From NCBI RefSeq assembly GCF_011927825.1, contig NZ_JAATJI010000001.1, positions 930,001 to 994,000 of the forward strand: DNA of 64,000 nt, written 5' to 3'. Under the pieces are notes generated by a model, which made no database searches, was not told where the DNA came from, and saw only the letters and a list, made by a program, of their open reading frames with translations. Positions within the stretch are counted from its first letter, which is position 1. Every line of letters begins with the position of its first letter. Positions 42,701-50,821 of this stretch are shown here, one piece after another. The stretch is from Polymorphobacter fuscus. Lineage in GTDB: Bacteria > Pseudomonadota > Alphaproteobacteria > Sphingomonadales > Sphingomonadaceae. The position numbers were made by a program, and so were the translations under genes.

Positions 42701-43873
42701 ATGCCGATGCTCGACGTCGAGACTCTGAAAGCCGCTGCCGGCGACCCGGCCGTCGGCCCGGAACTGCGCGGCGAAGTCGAATTCGGCGAGATCGAGGAGG
42801 CCCCGCGCGGCTTCGGTTCGATGAGCGCCGGCGACCTGCGCAAGGTCATCGCCCAGTGCGCCGCGCTGTTCGCGCGCAGCAAGGACCAGACTCCCGCGAT
42901 CGTCGCACTCGAAGCCGCCGCTCGCCTCGGCGACCTCGCCGAAATGCGCAATGCCCTGGCCCTGATCGAGCATCTGATCACCGACCATTGGGAGGATTAC
43001 CACCCCGGCCCCGCCGACGAGATGGGGGACGCCCGCGTCAACGAACTGGCAGCGCTGAAGCGCCGCGCCGCGCTGCTGCTGCCGCTGTCGAAACTGGCGC
43101 TTGCCCGGCTGCCCGGACCCGGCGACATCGGCTTCACGATCGGCATGATCAAGGTCGCCACCGCCCCGGTCGCGGCCTGGGGGGAAGAAGACGAGACCCG
43201 GCTCGCGGAGATGGTCGAAAAGGGCAGCGCCACCCGCATCGACGCCGATATCCAGCGCCAGCAGCGCGAACGCGGCCGGGTGCTGCGCGGCATCGCCCGC
43301 CACCTGTCACCATCCGCCCGCGCTGCCGATTCGGACGCCAACATCAGTTTCGAGGACCTTGGCGAGATTGCCGACGCCGCCAATGTCGCGCGCGCCATTG
43401 TCGGGCAGATCGCCGCGGCGGCTGGGCCATTATCCGAATTCGGTGACGCGCTGCTCGGCATCGACGAGATTTTCCAGGGCCGGCTCGGCAACAGCCCGGG
43501 GTTGAGCACCGTCGGCAGCGAAGCCTATGCCATGGCGCGCGCCTGCGAGGCCTTTGCCGAAACCTTTGCCGAACCCGAGCCCGGCGCAGCAGCCGCGCCC
43601 GTGGACGAGGCCCCCGCCGCCGTTGCGGCCGGCACCGCGCCGCCGCGCGCCGCGGCGCTGGGGCTCGATTCGGTGCGCAATCGCGCCGATGTGATTACTG
43701 CTATGGATTCCATCATTCGTTACTATACCGATAACGAACCCGCGAGCCCGGTTCCGGTCATGCTGCGCCGCGTGCGAAACTGGGTAAACAAGGATTTTCT
43801 TGAGGTTATGCGCGATATCGCGCCGGCGCAGGCCGACGAGCTGACACGGCTATTGGTCTCTCCCGAATATTGA
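42701..43873 (+). CDS. tssA: Type VI secretion protein TssA
   Basis: A 390-aa T6SS cap/baseplate-organising protein. The N-terminal ImpA-like domain (about 30-160) has IVALEAAARLGDLAEMRNALALIEHLITDHWEDYHP. The C terminus has RADVITAMDSIIRYYTDNEPASPVPVMLRRVRNW, the signature of short TssA proteins. An Ala/Pro-rich linker (about 285-325) separates them. ATG 42701 (or 42707) follows GGGGGAG. It is the first gene of the T6SS operon, immediately behind a sigma-54-like element. Confidence 0.9.
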   Translation: MPMLDVETLKAAAGDPAVGPELRGEVEFGEIEEAPRGFGSMSAGDLRKVIAQCAALFARSKDQTPAIVALEAAARLGDLAEMRNALALIEHLITDHWEDYHPGPADEMGDARVNELAALKRRAALLLPLSKLALARLPGPGDIGFTIGMIKVATAPVAAWGEEDETRLAEMVEKGSATRIDADIQRQQRERGRVLRGIARHLSPSARAADSDANISFEDLGEIADAANVARAIVGQIAAAAGPLSEFGDALLGIDEIFQGRLGNSPGLSTVGSEAYAMARACEAFAETFAEPEPGAAAAPVDEAPAAVAAGTAPPRAAALGLDSVRNRADVITAMDSIIRYYTDNEPASPVPVMLRRVRNWVNKDFLEVMRDIAPAQADELTRLLVSPEY

Positions 43874-43918
43874 TATAGGGTAGAAACGTTCGATGGGGAT
43901 TCGAACGGGGGATCGGCA

Positions 43919-44428
43919 ATGGCACAGACCAGCACAAAGTTTATCAAACGGAATCGCCCGCCACGTGTCCATATTGAGTATGAGGTTCAGACTTATGGGG
44001 CATCTGAAAAGGTCTCCCTGCCGTTTGTAATGGGCGTGCTCTCCGACCTGTCGGGCAAGTCGGAAAAAGAAAAGAAGGAGATGCCCGACCGCGATTTCAC
44101 CGATGTCACCATGGACAATTTCGGTGAGTTCCAGAAAAGCATCGCGCCGCGTGCCGCGTTCTTCACCGAAAACAAGCTGACAGGCGAAGGCCAGATGGCA
44201 GTTGACTTGACGTTCAACTCGATGGCTGATTTTACACCAGGCAAGGTCGCCGAAAATGTGCCCGCCACTGCCAAGCTGCTCGAGGCGCGGCGCGAACTGT
44301 CCGACCTGCTGGCCTATATGGGCGGCAAGGACAAGGCGCAGGACGTTATCGATTCGTTACTGGCCAGTCCCGATCTGCTGAAGACTTTGGCAGCAGAATC
44401 GAAGGCCCGCGCCGCCGAGGCGGAATAA
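43919..44428 (+). CDS. tssB: T6SS contractile sheath small subunit TssB
   Basis: A 169-aa VipA-type sheath protein. RNRPPRVHIEYEVQTYGASEKVSLPFVMGVLSDLSG and PDRDFTDVTMDNFGEFQKSI are diagnostic; MADFTPGKVAE and the C-terminal helix that binds TssC follow. A GGGGGA Shine-Dalgarno lies at proper spacing in the 45-nt gap after tssA. It assembles with TssC around the Hcp tube. Confidence 0.96.
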   Translation: MAQTSTKFIKRNRPPRVHIEYEVQTYGASEKVSLPFVMGVLSDLSGKSEKEKKEMPDRDFTDVTMDNFGEFQKSIAPRAAFFTENKLTGEGQMAVDLTFNSMADFTPGKVAENVPATAKLLEARRELSDLLAYMGGKDKAQDVIDSLLASPDLLKTLAAESKARAAEAE

Positions 44429-44567
44429 CAGCTGGCCACGTGCCCGTGCGGTGCCGGGCCGGCTGCTGCCGGGCATCGGCGGCGCTGAAGCGGGCGAGCC
44501 CGTCGAGCGACAACAGATCCTGCGAACACATCTGGCGAATGCAGCACGGCTGCAAGGGGAATGGGAC

Positions 44568-46055
44568 ATGGCAACTGATCCGAACATGGCTGCGGCCAGC
44601 GCGGCTGTAACCGAAACTGTCGATGATTTCGGCGCGCTCCTGATGAAGGAATTCAAGCCGCGCAGCGACGAGGCGAAGACCCGCATCGAAGGCGCGGTGC
44701 GCACCCTTGCCGAACAGGCGCTGGAGGGCAGCAATGTCGTCTCGGGCGATGTTATCGGCACCATCGGCGCGATGATCGCCGCCATCGACGCCAAGCTGTC
44801 GGAACAGGTCAACGCCATCATCCACCACCCCGAATTCCAGGCGCTGGAATCGGCCTGGCGCGGTCTCGACCACCTCGTGATGAACACGGAAACCGACAAG
44901 GACCTCAAGATCCGCGTCATGAACGTGTCGAAGGACGAACTGCGCCGCATGTTCGGCAGCTATCGCGGCGCCGCCTGGGACCAGTCCCCGCTGTTCAAGC
45001 GCGTCTACGAAGCCGAATTCGGCCAGCTCGGCGGCGAACCGCTCGGCTGCATGGTCGGCGACTATTATTTCAGCCATGCCAAGACCGATGTCGACGTGCT
45101 GGAAGGCATGGCGAAGATCGCCGCCGCTGCCCATTGCCCGTTCGTCTCGGGCACCTCGCCCAATTTGTTCGGCTTCGACAGCTGGCAGGAACTGACCAAG
45201 CCGCGCGACCTCGGCGCCATCTTCGGCACCCCCGAATATGGGCCGTGGCGATCGCTGCGCGCCAAGGAAGACACGCGCTATGTCGCGCTGACGATGCCGC
45301 GCGTGCTGGCGCGCTCGCCTTATGGTGCGAATGCCGAGCCGGTCGAGGAATTCGCCTTCGAGGAAACCACCGGCGGCGAGCACGACAATTATGCCTGGAT
45401 GAATGCCGCCTATGCGATGGCGGTGCGCATAAATTCGGCGTTCAAGGACTATGGCTGGTGCACGCGCATCCGCGGCGTCCAGTCGGGCGGGACGGTCGAA
45501 AACCTGCCGACGGCGCTGTTCCCCACCGATGAAGGCGCGACCGCGGTCAAATGCCCGACCGAAATCGCCATCAGCGATCGCCGCGAAGGCGAATTGTCGG
45601 CGGCCGGGCTGATCTCGCTCATCCACCGCAAGAACACCGACCAGGCAACCTTCATTGGCGCCCAGACGCTCCACCAGCCAAAGGAATATACCGACAAGGG
45701 CGCCACCGCCAATTCGCGCATCTCCGCGCGGCTGCCCTATATCTTCACCAGCGCCCGCTTCGCCCATTATCTGAAGTGCATGGTGCGCGACTGGGTGGGC
45801 TCGACGCCGACCGTCGACCAGCTTTCGCGCCGGCTCAACGACTGGGTCAACCTCTATGTCGACGGCATGCCCGATGTGTCGAGCGAGGAGCAAAAGGCCC
45901 GCCAGCCGCTCAAGGGCGCCGCGATCACCCTCGCCGAAGACGAGGAAAATCCAGGCTATTATCGTGCCAGCTTCGAATTCGTGCCGCATTTCCAGATGGA
46001 AGGCATGGACATCACCCTCAGCATGACCTCGCAACTCCGCCAAGCGTCGAAATAA
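44568..46055 (+). CDS. tssC: T6SS contractile sheath large subunit TssC
   Basis: A 495-aa VipB-type sheath protein. Signatures are HHPEFQALESAWRGL, GSYRGAAWDQSPLFKRVYE, the GCMVGDYYFSH segment, PYGANAEPVEEFAFEE and GWCTRIRGVQSGGTVENLP. The ATG at 44568 follows AAGGGG and gives the standard N terminus; the frame also runs open 117 nt upstream. It lies between tssB and hcp, the usual order. Confidence 0.96.
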   Translation: MATDPNMAAASAAVTETVDDFGALLMKEFKPRSDEAKTRIEGAVRTLAEQALEGSNVVSGDVIGTIGAMIAAIDAKLSEQVNAIIHHPEFQALESAWRGLDHLVMNTETDKDLKIRVMNVSKDELRRMFGSYRGAAWDQSPLFKRVYEAEFGQLGGEPLGCMVGDYYFSHAKTDVDVLEGMAKIAAAAHCPFVSGTSPNLFGFDSWQELTKPRDLGAIFGTPEYGPWRSLRAKEDTRYVALTMPRVLARSPYGANAEPVEEFAFEETTGGEHDNYAWMNAAYAMAVRINSAFKDYGWCTRIRGVQSGGTVENLPTALFPTDEGATAVKCPTEIAISDRREGELSAAGLISLIHRKNTDQATFIGAQTLHQPKEYTDKGATANSRISARLPYIFTSARFAHYLKCMVRDWVGSTPTVDQLSRRLNDWVNLYVDGMPDVSSEEQKARQPLKGAAITLAEDEENPGYYRASFEFVPHFQMEGMDITLSMTSQLRQASK

Positions 46056-46097
46056 GGCGCATCTTCACCAACCGCATGAACTTGGAAAGGAACGCAC

Positions 46098-46580
46098 ATG
46101 GCCGTTGATATGTTTCTGAAGTGTACCGATCTGCCCGGTGAATCGGTCGACAAGACCTACAAGGGCTCGATCGACGTTCTCGCCTGGTCGTGGGGCATGA
46201 GCCAGTCGGGCACCACCCATGCCGGTCCCGGCGCCGGTGCCGGCAAGGTCAATGTCCAGGACATGTCGATCACCAAATGGGTCGACAAGGCCAGCCCCAA
46301 GCTGCAGCTGTTCTGCTGCAACGGCAAGCATGTCGGCTCGGCGATGCTGGTGGTTCGCAAGGCCGGTGAGAACCCGCTCGAATATATCAAGATCACGATG
46401 ACCGATATCATCATCTCGTCGGTGTCGACGGGCGGCTCGGGCGGCGAAGACCGGCTGACCGAAAATGTCAGCCTCAACTTCGCGACGGTCAAGTTCGAAT
46501 ATACGCCGCAAAAGGCGGACGGTTCGGGCGACACGGCGGTGCCCTACACCTGGAAGATCGCCCAGAACGTCGCCGGTTGA
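46098..46580 (+). CDS. hcp: T6SS inner tube protein Hcp
   Basis: A 160-aa Hcp (TssD) ring protein. FLKCTDLPGESVDKTYKGSIDVLAWSWGMSQSG, VQDMSITKWVDKASPKL and NPLEYIKITMTDIIISSVSTGGSGGEDRLTENVSLNFATVKFEYTP-type strands identify it. A GGAAAGGAA Shine-Dalgarno lies upstream. Hcp stacks into the secreted tube and also chaperones small effectors. The 42-nt gap after tssC has no separate promoter that I can see. Confidence 0.96.
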   Translation: MAVDMFLKCTDLPGESVDKTYKGSIDVLAWSWGMSQSGTTHAGPGAGAGKVNVQDMSITKWVDKASPKLQLFCCNGKHVGSAMLVVRKAGENPLEYIKITMTDIIISSVSTGGSGGEDRLTENVSLNFATVKFEYTPQKADGSGDTAVPYTWKIAQNVAG

Positions 46581-46606
46581 CGACGACACCGGGGGAATCG
46601 CCTGTC

Positions 46607-47386
46607 ATGGACGCCGAACAATGCCTCAGGGCGGGCGATATTCCCGGTGCGCGCGCAGCGCTTGCCGCCGAACTCAAGCGCGCCCCGCAGGATGTGCGGG
46701 CGCGCCAGTTCTTCTGGCAATTGATGGCCGTGGTCGGGGAACTCGACAAGGCCGATGCCCAGTTGAAGGCGCTTGGCGGGGTCCAGGCGTCGGCGATGAT
46801 GATGGGCAGCGTCTATATGCAGGCGATCAACGCCGAGCGGCTGCGCGATCGCACCTTCGCCGGTGATCTGGCGCCCAAGTCGCTCGTCGGCACCGAACCC
46901 TGGGTCGCCGGCCTGCTCGATGCCCTCGCCGCCACGATCCGCGGTGCGCCCGATGCCGCCGCCCGCCACGACGCCGCGCTCGCCGAAGCGCCGGCGTCAC
47001 CGGGCAGCATCGACGGCACCCCGTTCGAATGGCTCGCCGATGCCGACACCCGCTTCGGCCCGATGCTGGAGGTCGTGATCGGTGCCGATTACGGGTTCAT
47101 CCCCTTTGCCGCGATGAACCGCATTCGCGCAGCGGCGGTTGCCGACCTGCGCGATACCGTCTGGCGGCCCGCCGAAATCGGCCTAAAGTCCGGGCAGTCG
47201 TCGATGGTCTTCATCCCGGCCCGCTATCCCGGCACCGTCGCCACCGGCGATCCGGCGTTGATGCTCGGTCGTCGCACCGACTGGACAGCCGCCGGCGATA
47301 TCGAAATCGGCCTCGGCCAGCGCCTGCTGGCGACCGACACCGACGATCATGGCGTGCTCGAGCCGTTCGATATCCGGCTGGGCTGA
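46607..47386 (+). CDS. tagJ: T6SS accessory protein TagJ (ImpE/SciE-like)
   Basis: A 259-aa ImpE-family protein that in other systems binds the TssB N terminus and modulates sheath recycling by ClpV. The N-terminal TPR-like part (CLRAGDIPGARAALAAELKRAPQDVRARQFFWQL) and the C-terminal WLADADTRFGPMLEVVIGADYGFIPF / PARYPGTV segments are diagnostic. ATG 46607 is preferred; a TTG at 46577 inside the hcp stop region is also open. It lies between hcp and tssE. Confidence 0.88.
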   Translation: MDAEQCLRAGDIPGARAALAAELKRAPQDVRARQFFWQLMAVVGELDKADAQLKALGGVQASAMMMGSVYMQAINAERLRDRTFAGDLAPKSLVGTEPWVAGLLDALAATIRGAPDAAARHDAALAEAPASPGSIDGTPFEWLADADTRFGPMLEVVIGADYGFIPFAAMNRIRAAAVADLRDTVWRPAEIGLKSGQSSMVFIPARYPGTVATGDPALMLGRRTDWTAAGDIEIGLGQRLLATDTDDHGVLEPFDIRLG

Positions 47387-47390
47387 TCCC

Positions 47391-47900
47391 ATGGCGACAA
47401 TGACGCCGCTGAAGCCGTCGATCCTCGACAAGCTCATCGGCGACCTGTCGCGCGTGCGCAGCGACGGCAGCCGCGACCTGCTGCCATGCTTCGTCCCCCG
47501 CCTCGACCGCTTCAACGAGGATGAACTGCGGGCCTGTGTCCGCCGCGATATCGAATGGCTGCTCAACGTCGTGCATTTCGAAGCCGCCGTCGGGCTGGAG
47601 GACTATCCCGACGTCGCCACCTCGGTGCTCAACCATGGCCTGCCCGAACTGATCGGCCGCGCCATCGACCGCCAGGCGCTCGCGCATCGCGGCGCCGAAA
47701 TCGTCGCCGCCGTGCGCGCCTTCGAACCGCGCCTCATCGCCAGCTCGGTCGAGGTCCTGCTCGATGAAGGCGAAGTCGGCTTCGAAAATCGCCTGCGCTT
47801 CGTCATCCACGGCCATCTGATGAACTCGATCGACGATGGCTTCATCGCGCTCTACACCGCGATCGACCTCGATACCGGGAACGTCGAGATCAACGCATGA
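47391..47900 (+). CDS. tssE: T6SS baseplate protein TssE (gp25-like)
   Basis: A 169-aa gp25-like baseplate component. The N terminus LKPSILDKLIGDL, the central RRDIEWLLNVVHFE and DYPDVATSVLNHGLPELIGR, and the C-terminal LRFVIHGHL match TssE; the EPR box is represented by AFEPRL. It begins 4 nt after tagJ, and the stop overlaps the tssF start (ATGA). Confidence 0.93.
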   Translation: MATMTPLKPSILDKLIGDLSRVRSDGSRDLLPCFVPRLDRFNEDELRACVRRDIEWLLNVVHFEAAVGLEDYPDVATSVLNHGLPELIGRAIDRQALAHRGAEIVAAVRAFEPRLIASSVEVLLDEGEVGFENRLRFVIHGHLMNSIDDGFIALYTAIDLDTGNVEINA

Positions 47901-49759
47901 CAGCGATCGATCCCCGGCTGCTGCAGCATTACAATCGCGAGCTCGGCTATCTGCGCCGCCAGGCGGCGGTGTTTTCGGAAGACCATGCCCAGGTCGCCGG
48001 CCGGCTGGGCCTCGATGCGCCGACCAACCCCGATCCCCATGTCGAACGCCTGCTCGAAGGCGTCGCCTATCTCAACGCCCGGGTGCGGCTCAAGCTTGAC
48101 GACCAGTTCCCTGACTTCACCCAATATCTGCTCGATGCGCTCTATCCCCAATATGTGACGCCGACGCCCGCCATGGGCATCGTCACGCTGACGCCGACGC
48201 CGGGCGAAAATGCCCTCGCCGACGGCCCGCGCGTCGCACGCGGCAGCACGGTCCATGCCACCCTGTCGACCGAATCGATCACGCCGGTCGAATTCCGCAC
48301 CGGCCAGGACGTGACACTCTGGCCGCTGAAGATCATCGCCGCCGATTACCTCGCCACCCGCGCCGCCGTCGCCACCGCCACCGGCACTGCGGTGGGGGAG
48401 GCGGCCCTGCGGCTGCGGCTGGAACTGACCATCGACGGCAGCCTCGCGGACCTTGCCATCGATCATCTCGACCTGTTCATCGACGGCGCCGAAGATGTCC
48501 CCGGCCGCCTCCTCCACCAGCTCCTCGCCGAAAGCTACCCGGCGCTGGTCTGCGCCTCCGATCGCGGCCGCCGCGATGCCTGGAGCGTTGGCGCCGGCCC
48601 GGTCGAAGCCCTGGGGCTGGATGCCGAACAGGCGCTGCTGCCCGCCGACCTGCGTTCCTTCCGGGGCTATCGGCTGCTCGCCGAATATTATGCCATGCCG
48701 GAGAAATTCCGTTTCATCCGCCTGACCGGCCTCGCCGCCGGCTTCGCGCGCGGCGCGCGGCAGGTCGATATCGTCATCCCGCTCAAACGCTGTGTTCCGG
48801 CGCTCGCCGCCGCTGTCGCCACCGACAATTTCCGCCTGCATGCGACGCCGGTGATCAATCTCTACAAGCGCCATTTCGACCGGATTCCGGTCGATCGCGG
48901 CCAGCCCGAACATCTTGTCCTCGCCGATCGCTCGCGTCAGCAGGACCATGAAATCTACAGTCTGACCAGCGTATCGGCCTATCGTGCCGGGGATTCGGTC
49001 GGCATGCCCGTGCAGCCGCTCTACGCCCGCAATGCCGAACGCGGCGACCAGCCGCTCTATTATTCGCTGCGCCGCCGCCTGCGCCGCCTGTCGGAAGCCG
49101 AACGCCGGCGCAGGCGCGAGAGCGACTATACCGGGTCCGAAACCTGGATCGCGCTGACGGCGCCCGGCGCCCCGGGGCTTGTCGACGATATTGCCGAAAT
49201 CGCCGCCGAAGGCTGGGTGACCAACCGCGCCCTGCCCACCCGCCTGCGCCCCGGTGCGCCCGACCTGGTGCTGGCGCTCGCCGACATGGCGAATGTTGCC
49301 GCCGTCCGCATGATCCGGGGCCCCACCCGCCCGCAGCCGCCGCTCGGACTGGGCGACGCCGCCTGGCGCGTGGTTTCGCACCTCGCCCCCGGCAATCGCG
49401 GGTTCGCGCGCGCGGACGGCAGCCCCGATGTGCTGCTCGACCATCTGCGGCTGTACCTGCGCGACGAAGCGCCGGCGTTGCGCCGCGAGATCCAGGGCAT
49501 CACCGGGCTGCACGCCGCGCTGGTCACCCGCCGCGCCGCGGGCGTCTCGCGCCTGGCGTTCGAACGCGGCGAACAGCTGACGCTGCATCTCGCTGCTTCG
49601 GCCTATGAAGCCAGCACCGCCTATCTGTTCACCATGGTGGTGGCCCGGTTCCTCGCCGAATTCGCGACGGTCAACAGCTTTGCCGAAGTCATCGTCAAGT
49701 CGGACGACGGCCTGTCGTGGCGCTGGCCGGCGCTGTCCGGGCCACGGCCGACGATATGA
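47897..49759 (+). CDS. tssF: T6SS baseplate protein TssF
   Basis: A 620-aa wedge component of the T6SS baseplate (VCA0110/ImpG type). The N terminus LLQHYNRELGYLRRQAAVFSEDHAQVAGRLGL and DPHVERLLEGVAYLNARVRLKLDDQFPDFTQ are diagnostic, as is LDALYPQYVTPTPAMGI. It overlaps tssE and tssG by ATGA junctions at both ends, so it is translationally coupled to the other baseplate genes. Confidence 0.95.
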   Translation: MTAIDPRLLQHYNRELGYLRRQAAVFSEDHAQVAGRLGLDAPTNPDPHVERLLEGVAYLNARVRLKLDDQFPDFTQYLLDALYPQYVTPTPAMGIVTLTPTPGENALADGPRVARGSTVHATLSTESITPVEFRTGQDVTLWPLKIIAADYLATRAAVATATGTAVGEAALRLRLELTIDGSLADLAIDHLDLFIDGAEDVPGRLLHQLLAESYPALVCASDRGRRDAWSVGAGPVEALGLDAEQALLPADLRSFRGYRLLAEYYAMPEKFRFIRLTGLAAGFARGARQVDIVIPLKRCVPALAAAVATDNFRLHATPVINLYKRHFDRIPVDRGQPEHLVLADRSRQQDHEIYSLTSVSAYRAGDSVGMPVQPLYARNAERGDQPLYYSLRRRLRRLSEAERRRRRESDYTGSETWIALTAPGAPGLVDDIAEIAAEGWVTNRALPTRLRPGAPDLVLALADMANVAAVRMIRGPTRPQPPLGLGDAAWRVVSHLAPGNRGFARADGSPDVLLDHLRLYLRDEAPALRREIQGITGLHAALVTRRAAGVSRLAFERGEQLTLHLAASAYEASTAYLFTMVVARFLAEFATVNSFAEVIVKSDDGLSWRWPALSGPRPTI

Positions 49760-50796
49760 GCGCGGAACACCTTGCCGAAGTCTTCGACGCCATCGGCGCC
49801 GACCCACAGCGCTTTGCCTTTTTCGCCGCCGTGCGCGCCGTGGAGCGCGCCGCCGCCGACAGCCCGCGCCTCGGCCGCGCCCTCAACCCGGCGCAGGAGC
49901 CGCTTGCCGTCGCCCATCATGCCTCGGCCGATTTTCCGCGCACCACCATCGAAAGCTTCGACCGCCGCCTCCCCGCGGCCGAGGCGGCGCCGCGCCTGCG
50001 ATCGAACCATTTCGGCCTGACCGGGCCGATGGGGCCGATGCCCTTTTACCTGACCGAGCTGGTGATCTTCGAACGCAACCGCCGCGGCCCCAGGCCGCTC
50101 GGCGATTTCCTCGACCTGCTGACGTCGCGGCAGCTGCAGTTCTTCTACCGCGCCTGGGCCGACAGCCAGCCCTGCGCCCAGGCCGACCGCCCCGCCGATG
50201 ACGGCTTCGCAGCACATCTCGGCGCGGTGTCGGGCGCCGCCGACCTGCGCTTCGTCGCGGCGGCAGACCGCCCCGCCCAGGGGTCGTCGGGGTTCGACAG
50301 CTGGGCACGGCTGGGCCTTGCCGGCCATTTCGCCGGGCTGCGGTCGGCCAGCGCCGTCGCCGATGTGCTCAGCTGGGTGCTGGCGACGCCGGTTCGCGTT
50401 GTCGAAGGCGTCGGCCGCTGGCGCGACATACCGCCGGGCACGCTCACCCGGCTCGGCGGCGGCGATAACCGCCTCGGCCTTGGCGCCACATTGGGCCGGC
50501 GCTTCTTCGCCACCGAATGGGATGTCCGCCTCGTCCTGACCGCCGCCGACATGGCCGGCCTCGACGCGCTGCTGCCCGGCGGCGCCCGCCACGCCATCCT
50601 TGCCGAATGCGCCCGGGCGATCCTGCCCCAGCATATCGAATGGAGCGCCCGGATCGAAATCGACGAGGCACGCATCGCCCCGGCCCGGCTGCAGCGCGGC
50701 GCCGGCGGTGCCCGGCTGGGCCAGACCGGCTGGATCGCGCCGCGCGGCCGCAGCGGGCGCCCGCGCGACGACCTGCGGCTGCACAGCGCCGCCTGA
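49756..50796 (+). CDS. tssG: T6SS baseplate protein TssG
   Basis: A 346-aa ImpH/VCA0111-type baseplate protein that forms the TssF2G wedge. Family features are RFAFFAAVRAVERA, RLRSNHFGLTGPMGPMPFYLTELV, FLDLLTSRQLQFFYRAWADSQP and the RLGGGDNRLGLGATLG segment. ATG 49756 overlaps the tssF stop; the upstream open frame to 49717 is not needed. Confidence 0.93.
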   Translation: MSAEHLAEVFDAIGADPQRFAFFAAVRAVERAAADSPRLGRALNPAQEPLAVAHHASADFPRTTIESFDRRLPAAEAAPRLRSNHFGLTGPMGPMPFYLTELVIFERNRRGPRPLGDFLDLLTSRQLQFFYRAWADSQPCAQADRPADDGFAAHLGAVSGAADLRFVAAADRPAQGSSGFDSWARLGLAGHFAGLRSASAVADVLSWVLATPVRVVEGVGRWRDIPPGTLTRLGGGDNRLGLGATLGRRFFATEWDVRLVLTAADMAGLDALLPGGARHAILAECARAILPQHIEWSARIEIDEARIAPARLQRGAGGARLGQTGWIAPRGRSGRPRDDLRLHSAA

Positions 50797-50821
50797 CACA
50801 TCACGAACGGGGGAACCGAAC